Source: Lepidurus packardi (lineage: Eukaryota > Arthropoda > Branchiopoda > Notostraca > Triopsidae). From it: a DNA stretch of 64,000 nucleotides. Location: contig JAKZAN010000007.1 in NCBI GenBank assembly GCA_023053545.1, forward strand, positions 2,108,001 through 2,172,000, given 5' to 3'. The notes below the pieces were generated by a model that was given only the letters and a program-made list of their open reading frames with translations, did no database searches and had not been told where the DNA came from. This document shows positions 33,501 to 45,200 of the stretch, piece by piece (position 1 is the stretch's first letter; every line of letters begins with the position of its first letter). The translations under genes were made by a program, and so were the position numbers.

Positions 33501-35900
33501 ACCATGGATGTCCTGTCCTATCCAGTCCTAACGTTCAACACTAAGATCCCCTTGACGAAAAGATTGCTACTTCAGAACATAAGTAAAATTTTCGACCCTT
33601 TAGGATACCTCAACCCCATCACGACGCCCGCCAAACTTCTCATGCAAGACTTGTGGAAATTAGACATCACTTGGGATGATCCAGTCCCAGAATCCGTGGT
33701 TAGCTCGTGGGACAAATTCCGAGAAAACTTGTCGGCTATTGGCCAAATTAAACTCCCTCGACCCTATTTTTCCTCCCAAGTAGATTCTACAACTCTACAC
33801 ATATTTGCGGATGCCAGCCCGAAGGCATACGGAGCCGTAGTTTATCTGGTTTCGCCGGACGCTTCTGCTTTTGTCATCTCAAAATCTAGAGTAGCTCCAC
33901 TAAAAGCCTTAACTCTCCCACACTTAGAACTCCTGGCACTACTACTAGCTTGTCGTTTGGCGCATTTCGTTCAAACTGAACTTTTCCCGGACAATTTCAA
34001 ACCCATTTTCCTGTGGACTGACTCCCGCATTGTCCTACATTGGTCCACTGGTTCACGACCCCCGCGGCGCGTTTTGGAGAATCGAGTACTGGAAATAAAG
34101 CAACTCATGGAACGTTTACAAGCCAAAGTCGCATATTGCCCCACGGAGCAAAATCCGGCTGACTTACTTACTCGAAGCCTTTCTTCAAAGAAGTTCCTCG
34201 ATTCAACGCTTTGGAATCATGGTCCCCCCTTAATTCATCACCCGACCCCGGATGATCCTTCTTCGTCGGTAGTCCTGTTCCTAACAGAAGAAAACGCCCC
34301 AAGCTCCACGCTTCCGACTAATCCGGACATTTTCTATCGATTTAACTCTTGGCCCAAACTTGTCGCTGTGCTCACTTGGATTCGTCGTTTCATCCACAAT
34401 CTGCGTTCCGTCCCTAAGCGCACTGGCCTCCTCTTACCATCTGATCGGACATTAACCGAAGAATGGATTATTCAGCGTTCACAACAAGTCGAGTTCCCAG
34501 AGATCCACGATAGACTTCGTGATTCGAAGGTGACTCCTCAATTACCAATCATTGGGCAATTAGGACTCTACCTGGATGAGAAATCTCTTATTCGTTGTCG
34601 TGGCCGCATCCAAAATGCGTCTTTACCCTATGCTGCTAAACATCCAGTTTTACTCGCTAAAACATCTCCTATTTCCTCCCTCCTGATTCGTCACATCCAC
34701 GAAGAATCCCTCCACTCCGGATCACATTCCGTGCTCACACAGTTACGGCAACGGTTTTGGATACCGGCTGCGTTAACCCTCATCAAACGCGTAATTCGCG
34801 CATGCATCATATGCAAACGACTACATGGAACTCCGTTTCACGTCACCCAAGCTGCTCCTTTACCACTCTCCCGAGTGTCCCCTGGCGTTCCTTTTCAAGT
34901 CACTGGAGTCGATTTTCTCGGTCCCCTATTCGCTAAAGTCCCACAAGACGGTTCTGACCTTAAGGTGTATCTTTGCCTCTTTACATGTGCGAAAATACGC
35001 GCGGTACACTTGGAACTTGTTCGCGATCTACGAGCATCAACGTTTCTTCACGCCCTTCAACGATTTACCAATCGCCGAGGATGCCCTGAGATCCTTATGT
35101 CGGACAACGCTTCCACCTTCGAAGCTGCCTCTTCATTCCTAGAAGACTTTCAGACCTCCCCCACGATTGGATGTTTTCTCTCACGTCGCAAGATCAACTG
35201 GACGCACATTCCCAAACGAGCTCCTTGGTATGGGGGTTTTTGGGAACGTCTAGTGGGTATAACCAAATCGCATCTGAAGAAGACCTTAGGTAGAGCTCGA
35301 GTTGACATTGAAGACCTTACGACTCTAACTATCGCCATCGAAGCTCAGTTGAATAATCGACCTTTGACCTCAAACTCTCAAGATATCAACGACGACTCCC
35401 CCCTTACTCCTTCCCACTTCCTGCACGGTAGAATTCTCCCGGTTTTGCATTGCGACACATCGGATTTAGAAACTAATGAGCTTAATGACTTATCTCAGTT
35501 TAATTCTAGATATCAAGCTTTGTTACAATCCTTCTGGCGACGTTGGACTCATGACTACCTGACTTCCTTGCGCAATTATCATCATAATGTTACCACGGGA
35601 CCTGCAAAAGAACCGAAAGTGGGCGACCTCGTGCACATACATAACGATAGTAAACGGTTGTTCTGGAAGCTCGGCGTAGTAACAAAAATCATCCGAGGCC
35701 TTGACGGAATCATACGTTCGGTGGAGCTACGAACTGCCACTGGATTAACTAACCGACCTATAACTAAACTCTACCCGCTGGAGCTTCATGTAGACCCTAA
35801 GCCGGAAGCAGACCCGCCTGTCCGAACCAGACCCACCCGGCTTGCTGCCGACGCTGCTCGCGAACGTTTGAGAAATCTGGCTGAAGCTGACGAAATCTAA
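30573..35900 (+). CDS. BEL/Pao gag-pol polyprotein, intact single frame
   Basis: 1775 aa from ATG 30573 to TAA 35898-35900, without stop or frameshift. In order: N-terminal coiled region; DUF1759-type gag (about 170-320); Cys/His zinc-knuckle region (about 380-445; CAFC, CFNCL, CRTC); aspartic protease with ILIDEGAQTSF, catalytic Asp at about 502; reverse transcriptase with SSDIEKAF (Asp about 833) and FYIDNLL (Asp about 911); RNase H with IFADAS (about 1080) and WTDSR (about 1150); integrase zinc domain (HIHEESLHSG...CIICKR, about 1374-1415); integrase core with Asp about 1447 (VDFLGP), Asp about 1511 (SDN) and Glu about 1558 (FWERL); and the C-terminal DUF5641-like domain (GDLVHI, KLYPLEL). 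It makes the capsid and copies and integrates the element. Two oddities are DEG in place of DSG/DTG in the protease and DN in place of DD in the reverse transcriptase motif. The frame also stays open upstream into the LTR, but 30573 is the first ATG. Confidence 0.95.
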   Translation: MAESLSHLKRARGSARGAVTRTKNLGDNLLAEPSTPIEMISQLTRIISTLNAKRETINDLTEKIKATLTLDSELDEEYKQDDAWQSEFEETYIRFEAKLALYKSLPPSTSTLLLPPSTTPNNPTISLPSASSVSPSTSSATITTSAIPPNGLSPQSLPVPSAFFRKSKLPVLQLQKFDGNVLHWQCFWDTFRSEIHDDPELNPVIKFHYLLSVLEKEAKDTVAGLQPTDANYTHAVSLLRDVYGKPEKIIHAHMKALRTLKAPNNSPDSLKSFLHQLNTHLRGLEALGRAPDSYGEFLVGLLLDKLPTATRRNLARLQNSTSWTLPALCEALRQEVDLLDSNKDDKLAPTENHKLKPTPHQNPTASALVLGTQNNPRTPKCAFCEDSHKSIDCTRYTTPDQRRQIVKEKKLCFNCLSSSNHSMVANCKSKGRCRTCQKMHHTSLHNSTHRPPTQESSGEAAPPTTSLTISSARTNPAIVYLKTAIAPVTINGKTTNANILIDEGAQTSFVTSSLLKRLQHIPRKYVNTTLNVFGSSSQRALPITKLSVINLNKEPTVIDVAVVPIIVVPLHLQTQVEVKNLPHLQTLPLAHPNVGQEPFNVDILIGADFAWEFLEDVIIRGPGPTAVKSSLGFLLSGPLQANSSSTPTSTLLLIGNAADPEERSLEHFWQLEAVGIGAAREEEDFLHTYQTSMITRLEDGRYEAKLPWKADHPPLPSNFDLSFARTQSLVRRLRKTPSLLLAYDSVIRDYLKKQFIEKVDGRSNPPTSHYLPHRAVLKESSTTPLRVVFDCSSRPSEIDPSLNQCLESGPPLQKDLCGILLRFRLHQYVVSSDIEKAFLNIAIDKKDRDFLRFLWPRHPENPNSPFETYRFKVLLFGATSSPFILLSVLHQHLSSYGTPVAQTLQRDFYIDNLLTGMSSEADLLSLYNESRRILTDAQLNLRDWATNSPLLHQQLQLDNIASTRNPVKTLGMLWDSTMDVLSYPVLTFNTKIPLTKRLLLQNISKIFDPLGYLNPITTPAKLLMQDLWKLDITWDDPVPESVVSSWDKFRENLSAIGQIKLPRPYFSSQVDSTTLHIFADASPKAYGAVVYLVSPDASAFVISKSRVAPLKALTLPHLELLALLLACRLAHFVQTELFPDNFKPIFLWTDSRIVLHWSTGSRPPRRVLENRVLEIKQLMERLQAKVAYCPTEQNPADLLTRSLSSKKFLDSTLWNHGPPLIHHPTPDDPSSSVVLFLTEENAPSSTLPTNPDIFYRFNSWPKLVAVLTWIRRFIHNLRSVPKRTGLLLPSDRTLTEEWIIQRSQQVEFPEIHDRLRDSKVTPQLPIIGQLGLYLDEKSLIRCRGRIQNASLPYAAKHPVLLAKTSPISSLLIRHIHEESLHSGSHSVLTQLRQRFWIPAALTLIKRVIRACIICKRLHGTPFHVTQAAPLPLSRVSPGVPFQVTGVDFLGPLFAKVPQDGSDLKVYLCLFTCAKIRAVHLELVRDLRASTFLHALQRFTNRRGCPEILMSDNASTFEAASSFLEDFQTSPTIGCFLSRRKINWTHIPKRAPWYGGFWERLVGITKSHLKKTLGRARVDIEDLTTLTIAIEAQLNNRPLTSNSQDINDDSPLTPSHFLHGRILPVLHCDTSDLETNELNDLSQFNSRYQALLQSFWRRWTHDYLTSLRNYHHNVTTGPAKEPKVGDLVHIHNDSKRLFWKLGVVTKIIRGLDGIIRSVELRTATGLTNRPITKLYPLELHVDPKPEADPPVRTRPTRLAADAARERLRNLAEADEI

Positions 35901-35913
35901 TAGCATCCCGGCC

Positions 35914-35923
35914 GGCGGGAGGA
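35914..35923 (+). other. Polypurine tract-like stretch before 3' LTR
   Basis: GGCGGGAGGA directly abuts the TGTCGG that starts the 3' LTR and follows the stop codon by 13 bases. Position and purine content fit the plus-strand primer of reverse transcription; a single C interrupts it. Confidence 0.7.
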
Positions 35924-36288
35924 TGTCGGAATTTATTCCTTCAACGTTGATTTGTTGACCATTCTGAAACCTTGTATGCACTTTTCCCTTTACCTTCTTA
36001 ATGATCCCTTTCTCGAAAACGCTTTCATTTCGCCTTTGCCGCTTGTTCTTTCCTTCAACGTTTGTTTCTTCCACTAGTCCTCTGCACTATATATAGTTCT
36101 CTGTAGAACGCTCAAGTATCGGCAGTCAGTAAACGCACGAAGCAAAATATACAACGTGTCGAAGCTCAAATCTCTCTGTTTAAGTAACGGACAAAGCCCT
36201 CTCCCCCCAAAACACAACGCAGGACCTTCAGGCAAGCGCCAACCATTCCCAGCCATCCTCCCCCCTTTACTACCACATATTGTCGAAA
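35924..36288 (+). repeat. 3' LTR of the BEL/Pao element
   Basis: 365 bp, the same length as the 5' LTR. I saw no difference from it on reading both through. It is followed directly by the right copy of GGGTT at 36289-36293. Confidence 0.93.
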
Positions 36289-36293
36289 GGGTT
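36289..36293. repeat. Right target-site duplication GGGTT
   Basis: Matches the five bases before the 5' LTR (30183-30187), which confirms the element boundaries and the non-canonical AA end of the LTR. Confidence 0.9.
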
Positions 36294-39200
36294 ACGGCTT
36301 AGCCTTTTGACATAAGACTCCGGAGCAGAAGGAAGAGGACAAGGAGGAGGCTGACATCACATAAACTGACCACACAAACGCCTTTGCTTCACCCAAATCA
36401 CTGCCTTGGGGTCCAAGTCAAGTAATTGCAGGATAAAAGAGAAATTTCCAGAAGGCAGGCCGTATTCCCGGTCTTCTGTTTGTTCCACGTTCCTACTGAG
36501 AGCTGTTTGCCGAAGCACAATAATGGACCTGGTGTAATCGAGCTCTGACGCTTGTCGTCGCCTGGCGTCACTGCAATCCGTACCGTTCCTTTTAATGCGA
36601 AACAGGGCTGATATATCAGCCACAGGTTCGGGTATTCTAGTGAGTTACGCCTTATTCGAAAGAAAGCCACTGTAGATTTTGTTACCTCAGTGCACCATCT
36701 CGTTCAGCTTTAACAAAATCACTTTTTCCTCCTTTTTTTCAAGGCGTAACTCTCTCCCCATCGTTGTTACAACGCAGAGCGGAAGTCTATTTATCTGACG
36801 GTCAATATATACGTTAGAGATGCTAAGAACGTAATTTTTGTAACCGATTTAAAATTAACGAAAAGCACGACTGTCCTCGTTTTTAAAGCCTTTTTTGCCC
36901 CACCTCATGGGAAAATCGTGCTCACTGGCCTCCATCACGCTCGGCTTTCCCCATTGGAATATAGTTCATTCTTTCGAACTACTAAGGTAGTTTTTATGAC
37001 TAGACGATTTGGCTAATTATGGCAAGGGCGTATAAACACCACTCGCTCTTATGCTTCTTATTCCCCCTCCTCCTCTATCAAGCCATTACTCTTAGTCGCG
37101 ACGGGGGTGCTACCTGCGAGGTCACAAAATGAGAGGACGCAGAAATATGGACTTGTGCAGCAGATTTTTTGCCTCGTGTTTATTGTTGGCCGTCTAACGA
37201 TGCAGAGCAGAGGGACGACAGTCCAAGAAGTTAGCCGTGAAAGTGAAAGCCGGAAAAAAATATGTTGGGGGCGCTTCATTAGAGGCTTATCGGTGCCAAG
37301 GTGCCGGTGCTGTCACTGACGACTTGCTATAACCATAAACTGTCATCTGTCTCAAAAAATAAAAAAAGCTTGCTGGCAAACGGCGACAGTCGTTGGGGCG
37401 CTTCGGTCGCTCCACCCATATTTGAGCAATTCGGCACCCGAAATTTCCAGCCACATGCATGCCAAGTTTAAGCTCTTTCCAGTCAAAAACCTCCGCCAAA
37501 TTTGACAATAAATCCAATCAAGCTCCCCAAAGCCAAACTGGGATACTTTTGGGGTGCGGCAAAAGCCGTATCCCCCGCTGACTTGGGAAATGTCAGTTGC
37601 CCACTCAGTTCGTAACTTTCTTTGACGGCGGGAAGATACGCTGCTGAAGGGGCTAGGAAGTCGTATTTATATTATACTTTTAAACTAAGCTGCTTTCTTG
37701 GAAGTTGAATGTGATACTCTGCGGTATACGGGCTAGACTGTCAAACCATTAAAGATCACTCAACTCTTCGCGACAGCTACAAGGCGAGTTACAGAGCCAC
37801 CGGGAGGAGCACAGCTGAGACCCCGAGCAGAGTGTGGAAAACGAGGGGCACTTGATGCGCATAAAATAAAGCGGAAGACTGCTGGGAAGGTTGAATATAA
37901 ATCAACGACGACTGGAATTCCAACACTTTTACGGGTGCCGCAGAGAGATAAGCAGGCGTACCCTGCGGTTTCCTTCGTATGCACCCTGCAAGACAGTCGA
38001 GCTCAGACAAACATGGCGCTATCCTCCCCGTGACAATTGACATGCTAAACGGGGAAACAGGGTAGACCTGCTTCTCCCCTCCGGAGCCGGTTATTAAAAT
38101 TCCTCCACGTCCTCTATCCATGACGACAATCAATGTACCCTAAGGAGTGGAAGGTGCATATTTATGTACATATCTTAAAGACAAACGCTACAAGCCCTGC
38201 GCTAATTAAGCCACTCTGTCGCTGCTCTTGTTGCACAACAACGACGACGACAACAAGGCTTATCTCTCAAGTGTGCCCTATCGTTTCCCTTCCACCCGCT
38301 AGGGCCACCCCACCTACACGGCAACGCTGGGCTTTTCCTTTAAAAACTTTCGGGCATATGTGAGTTGGTTTTCCGTTGCCTTCTGCCATCCTTTCCTTGG
38401 CGAGATAAGCTTGTCTCGTAGACAATCTCATCTCAAGAGTCCGTGATGCTTTTCCATTGAGCTGCTGAGAGGGCAAGTGGCGAGCCATTGTCAGTGTGGA
38501 ACTATTTCGGCTGTTTTCCTGCCCTTGTAAACTTTCTTCACTAAAAAAACAGACGAAAAGGATAGATCCAGAAAAAAATAAGCTTGGCCAACGCTGAGGA
38601 AACAGGTTTTTTATTTCCTTAAGAAAAGGGGGTTGGACGGGCTGATTTGGCACGAAGCATATAACCTTCACACATCAGATGATATGCTAGGTTTCTCGGG
38701 TCAAGGCAAATACTTCCAGCTCAGCTGGACAGGGACAAAATACAGACGCTGCTTGGGGAACCATAGCAGCAACAATCTCCAACCTCAGCTCCTTTTATTT
38801 TTTATTTAAACACGTGCTCAGGAGGGTACGGGGGAATGAGGGGATAAAGTAACTCACATGAGAAGCCGCAATGGGATCTTCTTTTTAAGACTCTTGTGCA
38901 AGCTTTCACTTTGTATCTGTCTTGAATGCCTCTGCAGAGGCCCTCGGATTATTTTACAAAAGACTTTGCGTTTCAGCAAGCCTCCTGCTGCTTTGGCAGA
39001 ATAGAACGCCAGGTGGCGCTGATGCGGAGCTATGCTCATAGCTGCAAGCACGCAGCCAAGCAGAAATAGTTTCCCTTTTCTTAGCACTAAGCCGATGTGT
39101 ATCGGTGGGTTGTCAACTTTTCCCTAGCCGCGAACAATAACACAGCTTCCATTGGAACCCAAGCATTCAAAAGACCAAGGCAATATTTCTTCTTTTAAAC

Positions 39201-42200
39201 TCCTTGCCCTTCGTTTGAAGGAAACGTTGGGTAATAGAGGGCTTTAAAATTGGGCTACTTGTGGTTAATAGCAAATTCCATAGACCGAAAGCCGAAAAAT
39301 CCATAGAATTAATCGGACAGCAGTAACAGTACAGAATGAGTGCTGGCCAGAGCCTTTTCCCCTTGCAACTCATGCATAACGCTACGTGTCGCGTTGTACA
39401 TGCTTTTTCCATATAGGGTACACTGCATTGCTGATTACCCTCAGGCCTTTCGCTCATGTTTTCCGCAACCTACCGGCCCGCTCCGGAAGTTATGGTCGGG
39501 CGTATTTTGGCTTCTGTGACATAGAGCGGGATCACGCACGGTTCAGAGCCGACAAGTTCTTTCAAGTGTACCAGCATCGTATCGGTCTGCAACACTTTTC
39601 ATGTCTGGGCGGAGAAGAAACCTTAACTCCCCTATCGTTTGGTTTAATCAGTGTAAGGGTGGGATGATCTTACAAAAAGAACGTCTTCTACTTCGCTACC
39701 GAAATGGCGGATATCCTCATCCCCTCCCTTGCCCTTAGCTGTTTGGAGTTAAGAAAAATTCTTTCTCGCACTGGGCCATAAGTATTCGTCTGGCACTGTA
39801 AAATACATCTCTTTCCATGGAACGAAATTTGCCGGCTCATTTGAAGGGATTCTATTCGTTCTTTACTGAATTCTTTAACTGAACACTTTGCCCTGGTTTC
39901 CGGTCTCGCAGAGTGCATATTTGGCAACTAAATCGGATTTTCTGCTTTGTAGTTTTTGATTGCTGCACGAAACACAACTGAGTCTTGTTTTTCGTTCGGG
40001 GAAAAGAATGGAATTACACCGAAAACTATTAACTTGCTGACTTTTTGGCTCTACGCATCCTCTTCGATTCCCGCAAAGGCTTATTTAGAACTCAAAGGAA
40101 AAGCTTAGAGTGGCTGCAATCCAGGCTCCAGCCTTTTACAGGGCAGAGGCAGCTTCCCATCATAAATACTACTTAAGGATACAACTTAACCTAAAGGTAA
40201 CTTTTTCCGTCAAAATTTCTCCCCGAAACTTACCGTTTCCCCAATTTAGTGTCACGGAAGACAGTAATAGAAGAATTTACCATCCCCAAATCGAGTAAAA
40301 GTATTTGCAGCCGTAAACATTAAACCACGCCTGTAGTGCCCTGGTTTGAAAGAAAGAAAAAGCGAATGAAAAAAATCCGTCTCATTACCTAGTAAAAGAA
40401 CACTTTTTTTTATCTCACTTCCAAAATATCTGAACAAGTCCGAACTAAAAAAGAAAGCCCCGCCCAGTAACCTCTCTGCGAGCACAGAAACCAGGGCGAA
40501 AGTTATCTAGGTGAGTATTTCCATAATGTAAATAGGGAGGATCTAAGAACTTCCTGCGGCACCCGAGACAAAGTGGGTCCAAATTTATTCGAGCGAAGAA
40601 TAAGAATATTCTCTGGGTGGGTATCTCCCAATCCCAGGCAGGCAGGCCGATGAAGAAATCTAAAAACTTCAGGGAGCTGTGCAAGGTGGGAAAAACGTCG
40701 TCACCCACCTTATAAATTTGAAGCTATCGGTTTCCTTCGCTCCGTTTCCTTATCTTGAAATTCTCTCCCAGCACATTCTGCCACTCGCCAGCATACACGA
40801 ATTCTCAAAGCTACGACAAGGTGCACGCATGGGAATGAAATCGATATCCACGTCATGCGAGCGACCAGCGAACGGAAGGAAGGAACAAAAAGAAAAGGCT
40901 AACCAATAAAACGACCACCAGATTCTAAAGTTGTGAAGGTGAAAGTAAAAAATGCCTCCTAAATTTCAAATCTTTCAGCGTTTTGAGAGCTCCAATGTCG
41001 TTCAAATGCCGCTCAACCCTTTTCAGCCCTAATAGCGTGGAAGCCGTTTTGTACCCGTTTTCACGACTAGCCTCATAGAAACTTGGACAACGGAACCTGT
41101 TCGAATAAAAAAAAGTTGGATAAGCAAGTACTGGCATGTACTTGCACACGCAAATGGTTCTTTTGGAGCGAAATCAAGCCAATCTTTCACTTTAGCTGGC
41201 AGCCTATTCTTGCACGGCCGTGCCTGCGGGGCACAATGAGCAAAAATGGGCCGAAATGACTCGTTAGCTAACTTTTTCATGAATTTCTCTCCTTCCAATT
41301 ACTACTCATTAATGAGTTTTGGGTCATTACTTATAATTAGGCCAGTCTGTTTGGCCCGTTTCGGAAATAAGTGCAAAGCTGGAGGTTTTTTTGAAAGATT
41401 TGGATAATAGCTCACCCAAACTAGCACACGGAGAAAAAAGTTTGGTCTGACTGGCTGGCAGAGGGAAAAAATGTTTGAACGCATCCCAAACAGGAAGATC
41501 TGACACAGCAGAATGCATCTGACATGGCGCCCATCCCTTTTAACGTCAGTAGCCAAGAATGCATGCGAAAGAGAGGCAAAAAATTGGATTTACAGTTCCT
41601 GGAAGTCCTGCGAACCCATGGCAAACTCGCCAAAAAATGAAAGAAAAGACTTGAATCGGGTTTAGTAGAGTCCACTTCTTTGCCTCATCAATGGCTGTGG
41701 CACAAAAACAAGCTTGCATGTCTTGGCTTCTATAGAGAGAGAATATTGCGGCCTGGTTTGTAAAAGCTGGCTCCGAGTACTAGCCACAGACCGGAAAAAA
41801 GTCTGCTTTCAAATCCTCAAGCTAACCTTTGCCCATCACGGGTCACGCACACACCATACAAGTTTTCTTCAAAGGAACCTAGGAACTGTCTCTAACGCCA
41901 TCCAGAAAACGTGACAGTTGATCTGCTCAGACCTTTAGGTTTGATAGTCAAAAAAGGGATGAAATGAATAGGTAAAACCAGGGCTTGGCATCCAGAAATA
42001 GGAGAGTTGTATTCTTTTATCTTCCCCACAACTGCTTTTCTTAATATTCTCAATTTAATTCGCTTTAAAGCATTTACTTTAATCAATTTTGCATTATTTA
42101 TACGTCTGTGATTATTTACTTGTTCGTAAGAAAACTACTCTTTGGAAAATCCAACGTTACGTTATTCTTGGAGCGTTAATTTGGAGAATTTGAAAGCGAA

Positions 42201-45200
42201 TTAAGTTGCCTTTTCACCTTTTCTCTCGTCATAAAGGTCCTTTGCCCTGTACATCTCTATGTATTGAATTAGCTCTCTAACGGCAAACGTGCTGAAGAAA
42301 TCCAACGCCTGTCGTTTAAGTACGAGTGGACTTAACTTTCCTGATGTGTTACCACACCCCGTGCGCCATAAACCCACAAGTAACCTCTTCTACAAGGCAG
42401 ATTGCTGGCAGTCAATACACTCAGCAGCCTGAAAGGACGACTTATTTAAGAGTTACACACACTGAATGCAGTGCTTCGGTCTTTTTCAGTTTCCTGCCGT
42501 TTTACTCTAAATGCCTTCGCTTTCCAGTTTAGCTGCTGCTGAAGTGTCAGCCATGGCAAACAGTACTTTAACTGGCAGCCCATTTGTTTCTCTATAGGTT
42601 TGACTACGGGACGTCCACGAACTTGTTTGGATATGTCCCCCCCTCGCTTCCTCCCTTTCTTTTTACATCGACATCTAGTGTCCCGTCCAGCTGACTTGCA
42701 CTAACAAACTGAGAATCAAGAGCTGAAGAGACTCGCGGGCCTGAACATTTTTCCCCAAGCAAAAGGGGTAGTAAAAGCGTCTTTCATATGCACGCGGAAC
42801 ATCCTACCCCGTAAAAAAAAGGATGTTAAGAGAGTTAAAGGCTGCTCAGAAACAACCGACTAAATGGGCCCTTTTGAGACCCCCTTCAAAAGACACACGA
42901 TGTCCTCTTCCGCGACATTGGCAACAGGAACTTTCATCTCAAGTCACCCCAAGAAGAAGCTGATTTTTTTCTTATTTTCTATGGGATGTTGATGCTCTCG
43001 ATGTTAATGGATTCCCCTGTGGAGCATTCGAACAGCAGCAGGGGGGGGGAAAGGCTTTTTTTCCTGTTCCACAAGTTAATTTCGAGGACCTCGACAAATA
43101 TCTCAGAAAATGTTTGCCAGACGCTTTCTACGTTCCTCGCCGAACGCAATTTTATTTCTAAACAACTAAGTGAATGGCGCAGCTGTACCGTATCACGATT
43201 TCGCACAGGGTATATACGTTTGTTTATCAAGAACCAAAGTTCGCACCTTTCTTACATTAGACTGTTTTAAGCGCCACTATGGAGCAGCTCGAGTCACAAA
43301 TCACGCTCTTTTCATTGGACTCGACAGCCCCACTTTGAGATACGCTACCATTTCTTTCCATCCTCAGCATGGTTACATGCACTGTTAAAAAAAAGCATGT
43401 GTGGGCCGGCAGTAATTTCTCATTAAACTAAACCACGCCAAAAAAGAAGATAGCTAAGATGTGATCAGACCTAATGCGACAGGTCCCAAATAGCGTGCAG
43501 TAAGTTTTGGTTCCGGACGATAACATGGCCCATTAAACGAACGGGAGGGGGATGACTAGTGTTAAAAAAAAAATCCGATTCCATATTACCGATTACCTTC
43601 CCCATCACGCTCCCTAAACTCGCTTTTCTAATGCACATAAACTCTGAAACCAAAAGTACTGGGATCCAAAATACTATTTCTGTATCAACTATTCTCATCT
43701 CACGCTTGACCAACTCCCGATTTGCATTTGCAATTCATAGCTTCCCTTTTACCAAAAGACCACTCTCACTAAGCTCCCATTTCACTTTAGTCTATTTCTT
43801 CACATTACTGCTTCCCTGACGGACAGGGACGTGCGTCAGGCGAACAGACAAAGAAAGAAGCATGGCATGCAGGTTACTATCGAAGACGTACACCGAGACT
43901 CACAATACACCAGGGATACAGGGAAGACAGAAGAGGCAACAGGCGTCTGCTACCTCCGTTATCTTGTAAGGATTACATTTAAAGCCATTCCAATACCGAT
44001 GCCATGGAAGCCTTACAACAGTTTAGACAACACCCAGACCATTCTTGTGGTGCACGGAAGGGAGAGACAGAACGGGTACAGAAGTGGTACAAAAGCAAAG
44101 AAGCTGCACAGCGATGACAATCAGCTCTTAGGAGACGGCAAAGCTTCAGAGAGCATTCATCCCAATATCAAGATTTTTTTAACATTTTTTTCCCAGTCAC
44201 TCCCCTTCTTTTTTTGCCTTGCCCCTTTCTGACAGTTCTGAAAAGTTCTAAGAAAGTTCTTATGCACTCTCTGTATTTTACGCTTAGTGACTAATTTTCT
44301 CCGGGGCTGTATCAACAAAACTTTTGGACACATGCTTCCGTTTATCATAACAGGAAAACATCCACACAATGACTTATTACTACACCGGAAGGGGACAAAA
44401 CTTGAACCGTCCCCTGGCGGCCCAAGCTGTCATCTTGAAAAAACGCTTATGGGCTGCAGAAATGGCACTAGTCTGTATTCGAAGACCGCTGAGTCATTGT
44501 CACCCCATTGGCTCCCCTCGTTTTCCCTTTCGTATTTTTAGGGTACTAATATTTCCGTCACAATAGTGTCAGCCAGTAACGATAACCCTACCACAACAGT
44601 AAAGCGTCCAAGCTGTACAGCGATAGAAGCAGCAGCATAAGTTTTTTACGACTTTTCGGGCCATTCTTTGAGGGAGAGATATTACATCATGTATCTTTCG
44701 TCGCCCTTCACCACACACAGCTTGTCAGGTGAAGCCATATGCTGCAGAGCTTCGGATGGGTACTATTCCTGAGCACGGGGACTGGACACCCCGAAGTTTG
44801 AAAGATGATCGCAACAAAGAACTTGCTGGTTCTGGCGCAGACAGCGGAATCCTCTAGAGCTGCCCACTGTTTTACGGGTTTTGCTTTTTGCTTTGGTTGT
44901 TTTTGTTTTGCTTTGGTTGTTTTGTTGCTGAAGATAACACACATTTTTCACGCGGTTTAGAACGCTGGCAGTTAAAACCGCCCTTATGACAAGCCATAAA
45001 ATATGCTAGCTGTTCAAGTGGGTGTTTTTTGTTTTCTTTTTTAAAAGGTGGTGAGGCGGGGGGGAGGGAGGAAGCAGCCTTGGCAAGGATCCCAGGATGT
45101 TTCTTGTCTAACCCCTAACAGAATCTTACGTTTTGGAGGTTAAACAACCGGAACTCGTACAGAAAACCTCGACTACTTCGAATACGATGATGCGTGTTTT

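Larger units (their letters stand above)
30188..36288 (+). mobile_element. Full-length BEL/Pao LTR retrotransposon
   Basis: A 6101-bp element with two 365-bp LTRs, a primer binding site, one long gag-pol frame, a polypurine tract and a 5-bp target duplication. Superfamily assignment rests on domain order (gag, protease, reverse transcriptase, RNase H, integrase), on the DUF1759-type gag and on the C-terminal domain after integrase. No env-like frame follows. It lies in the sense direction within the predicted first intron of the dpr-like gene. The LTRs match by eye over their full length, implying a very recent insertion. Confidence 0.95.

Noticed and set aside
38267..38671. 134-codon minus-strand frame
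   Set aside because: No recognisable motif and no convincing splice context; consistent with chance in 24 kb of intron.
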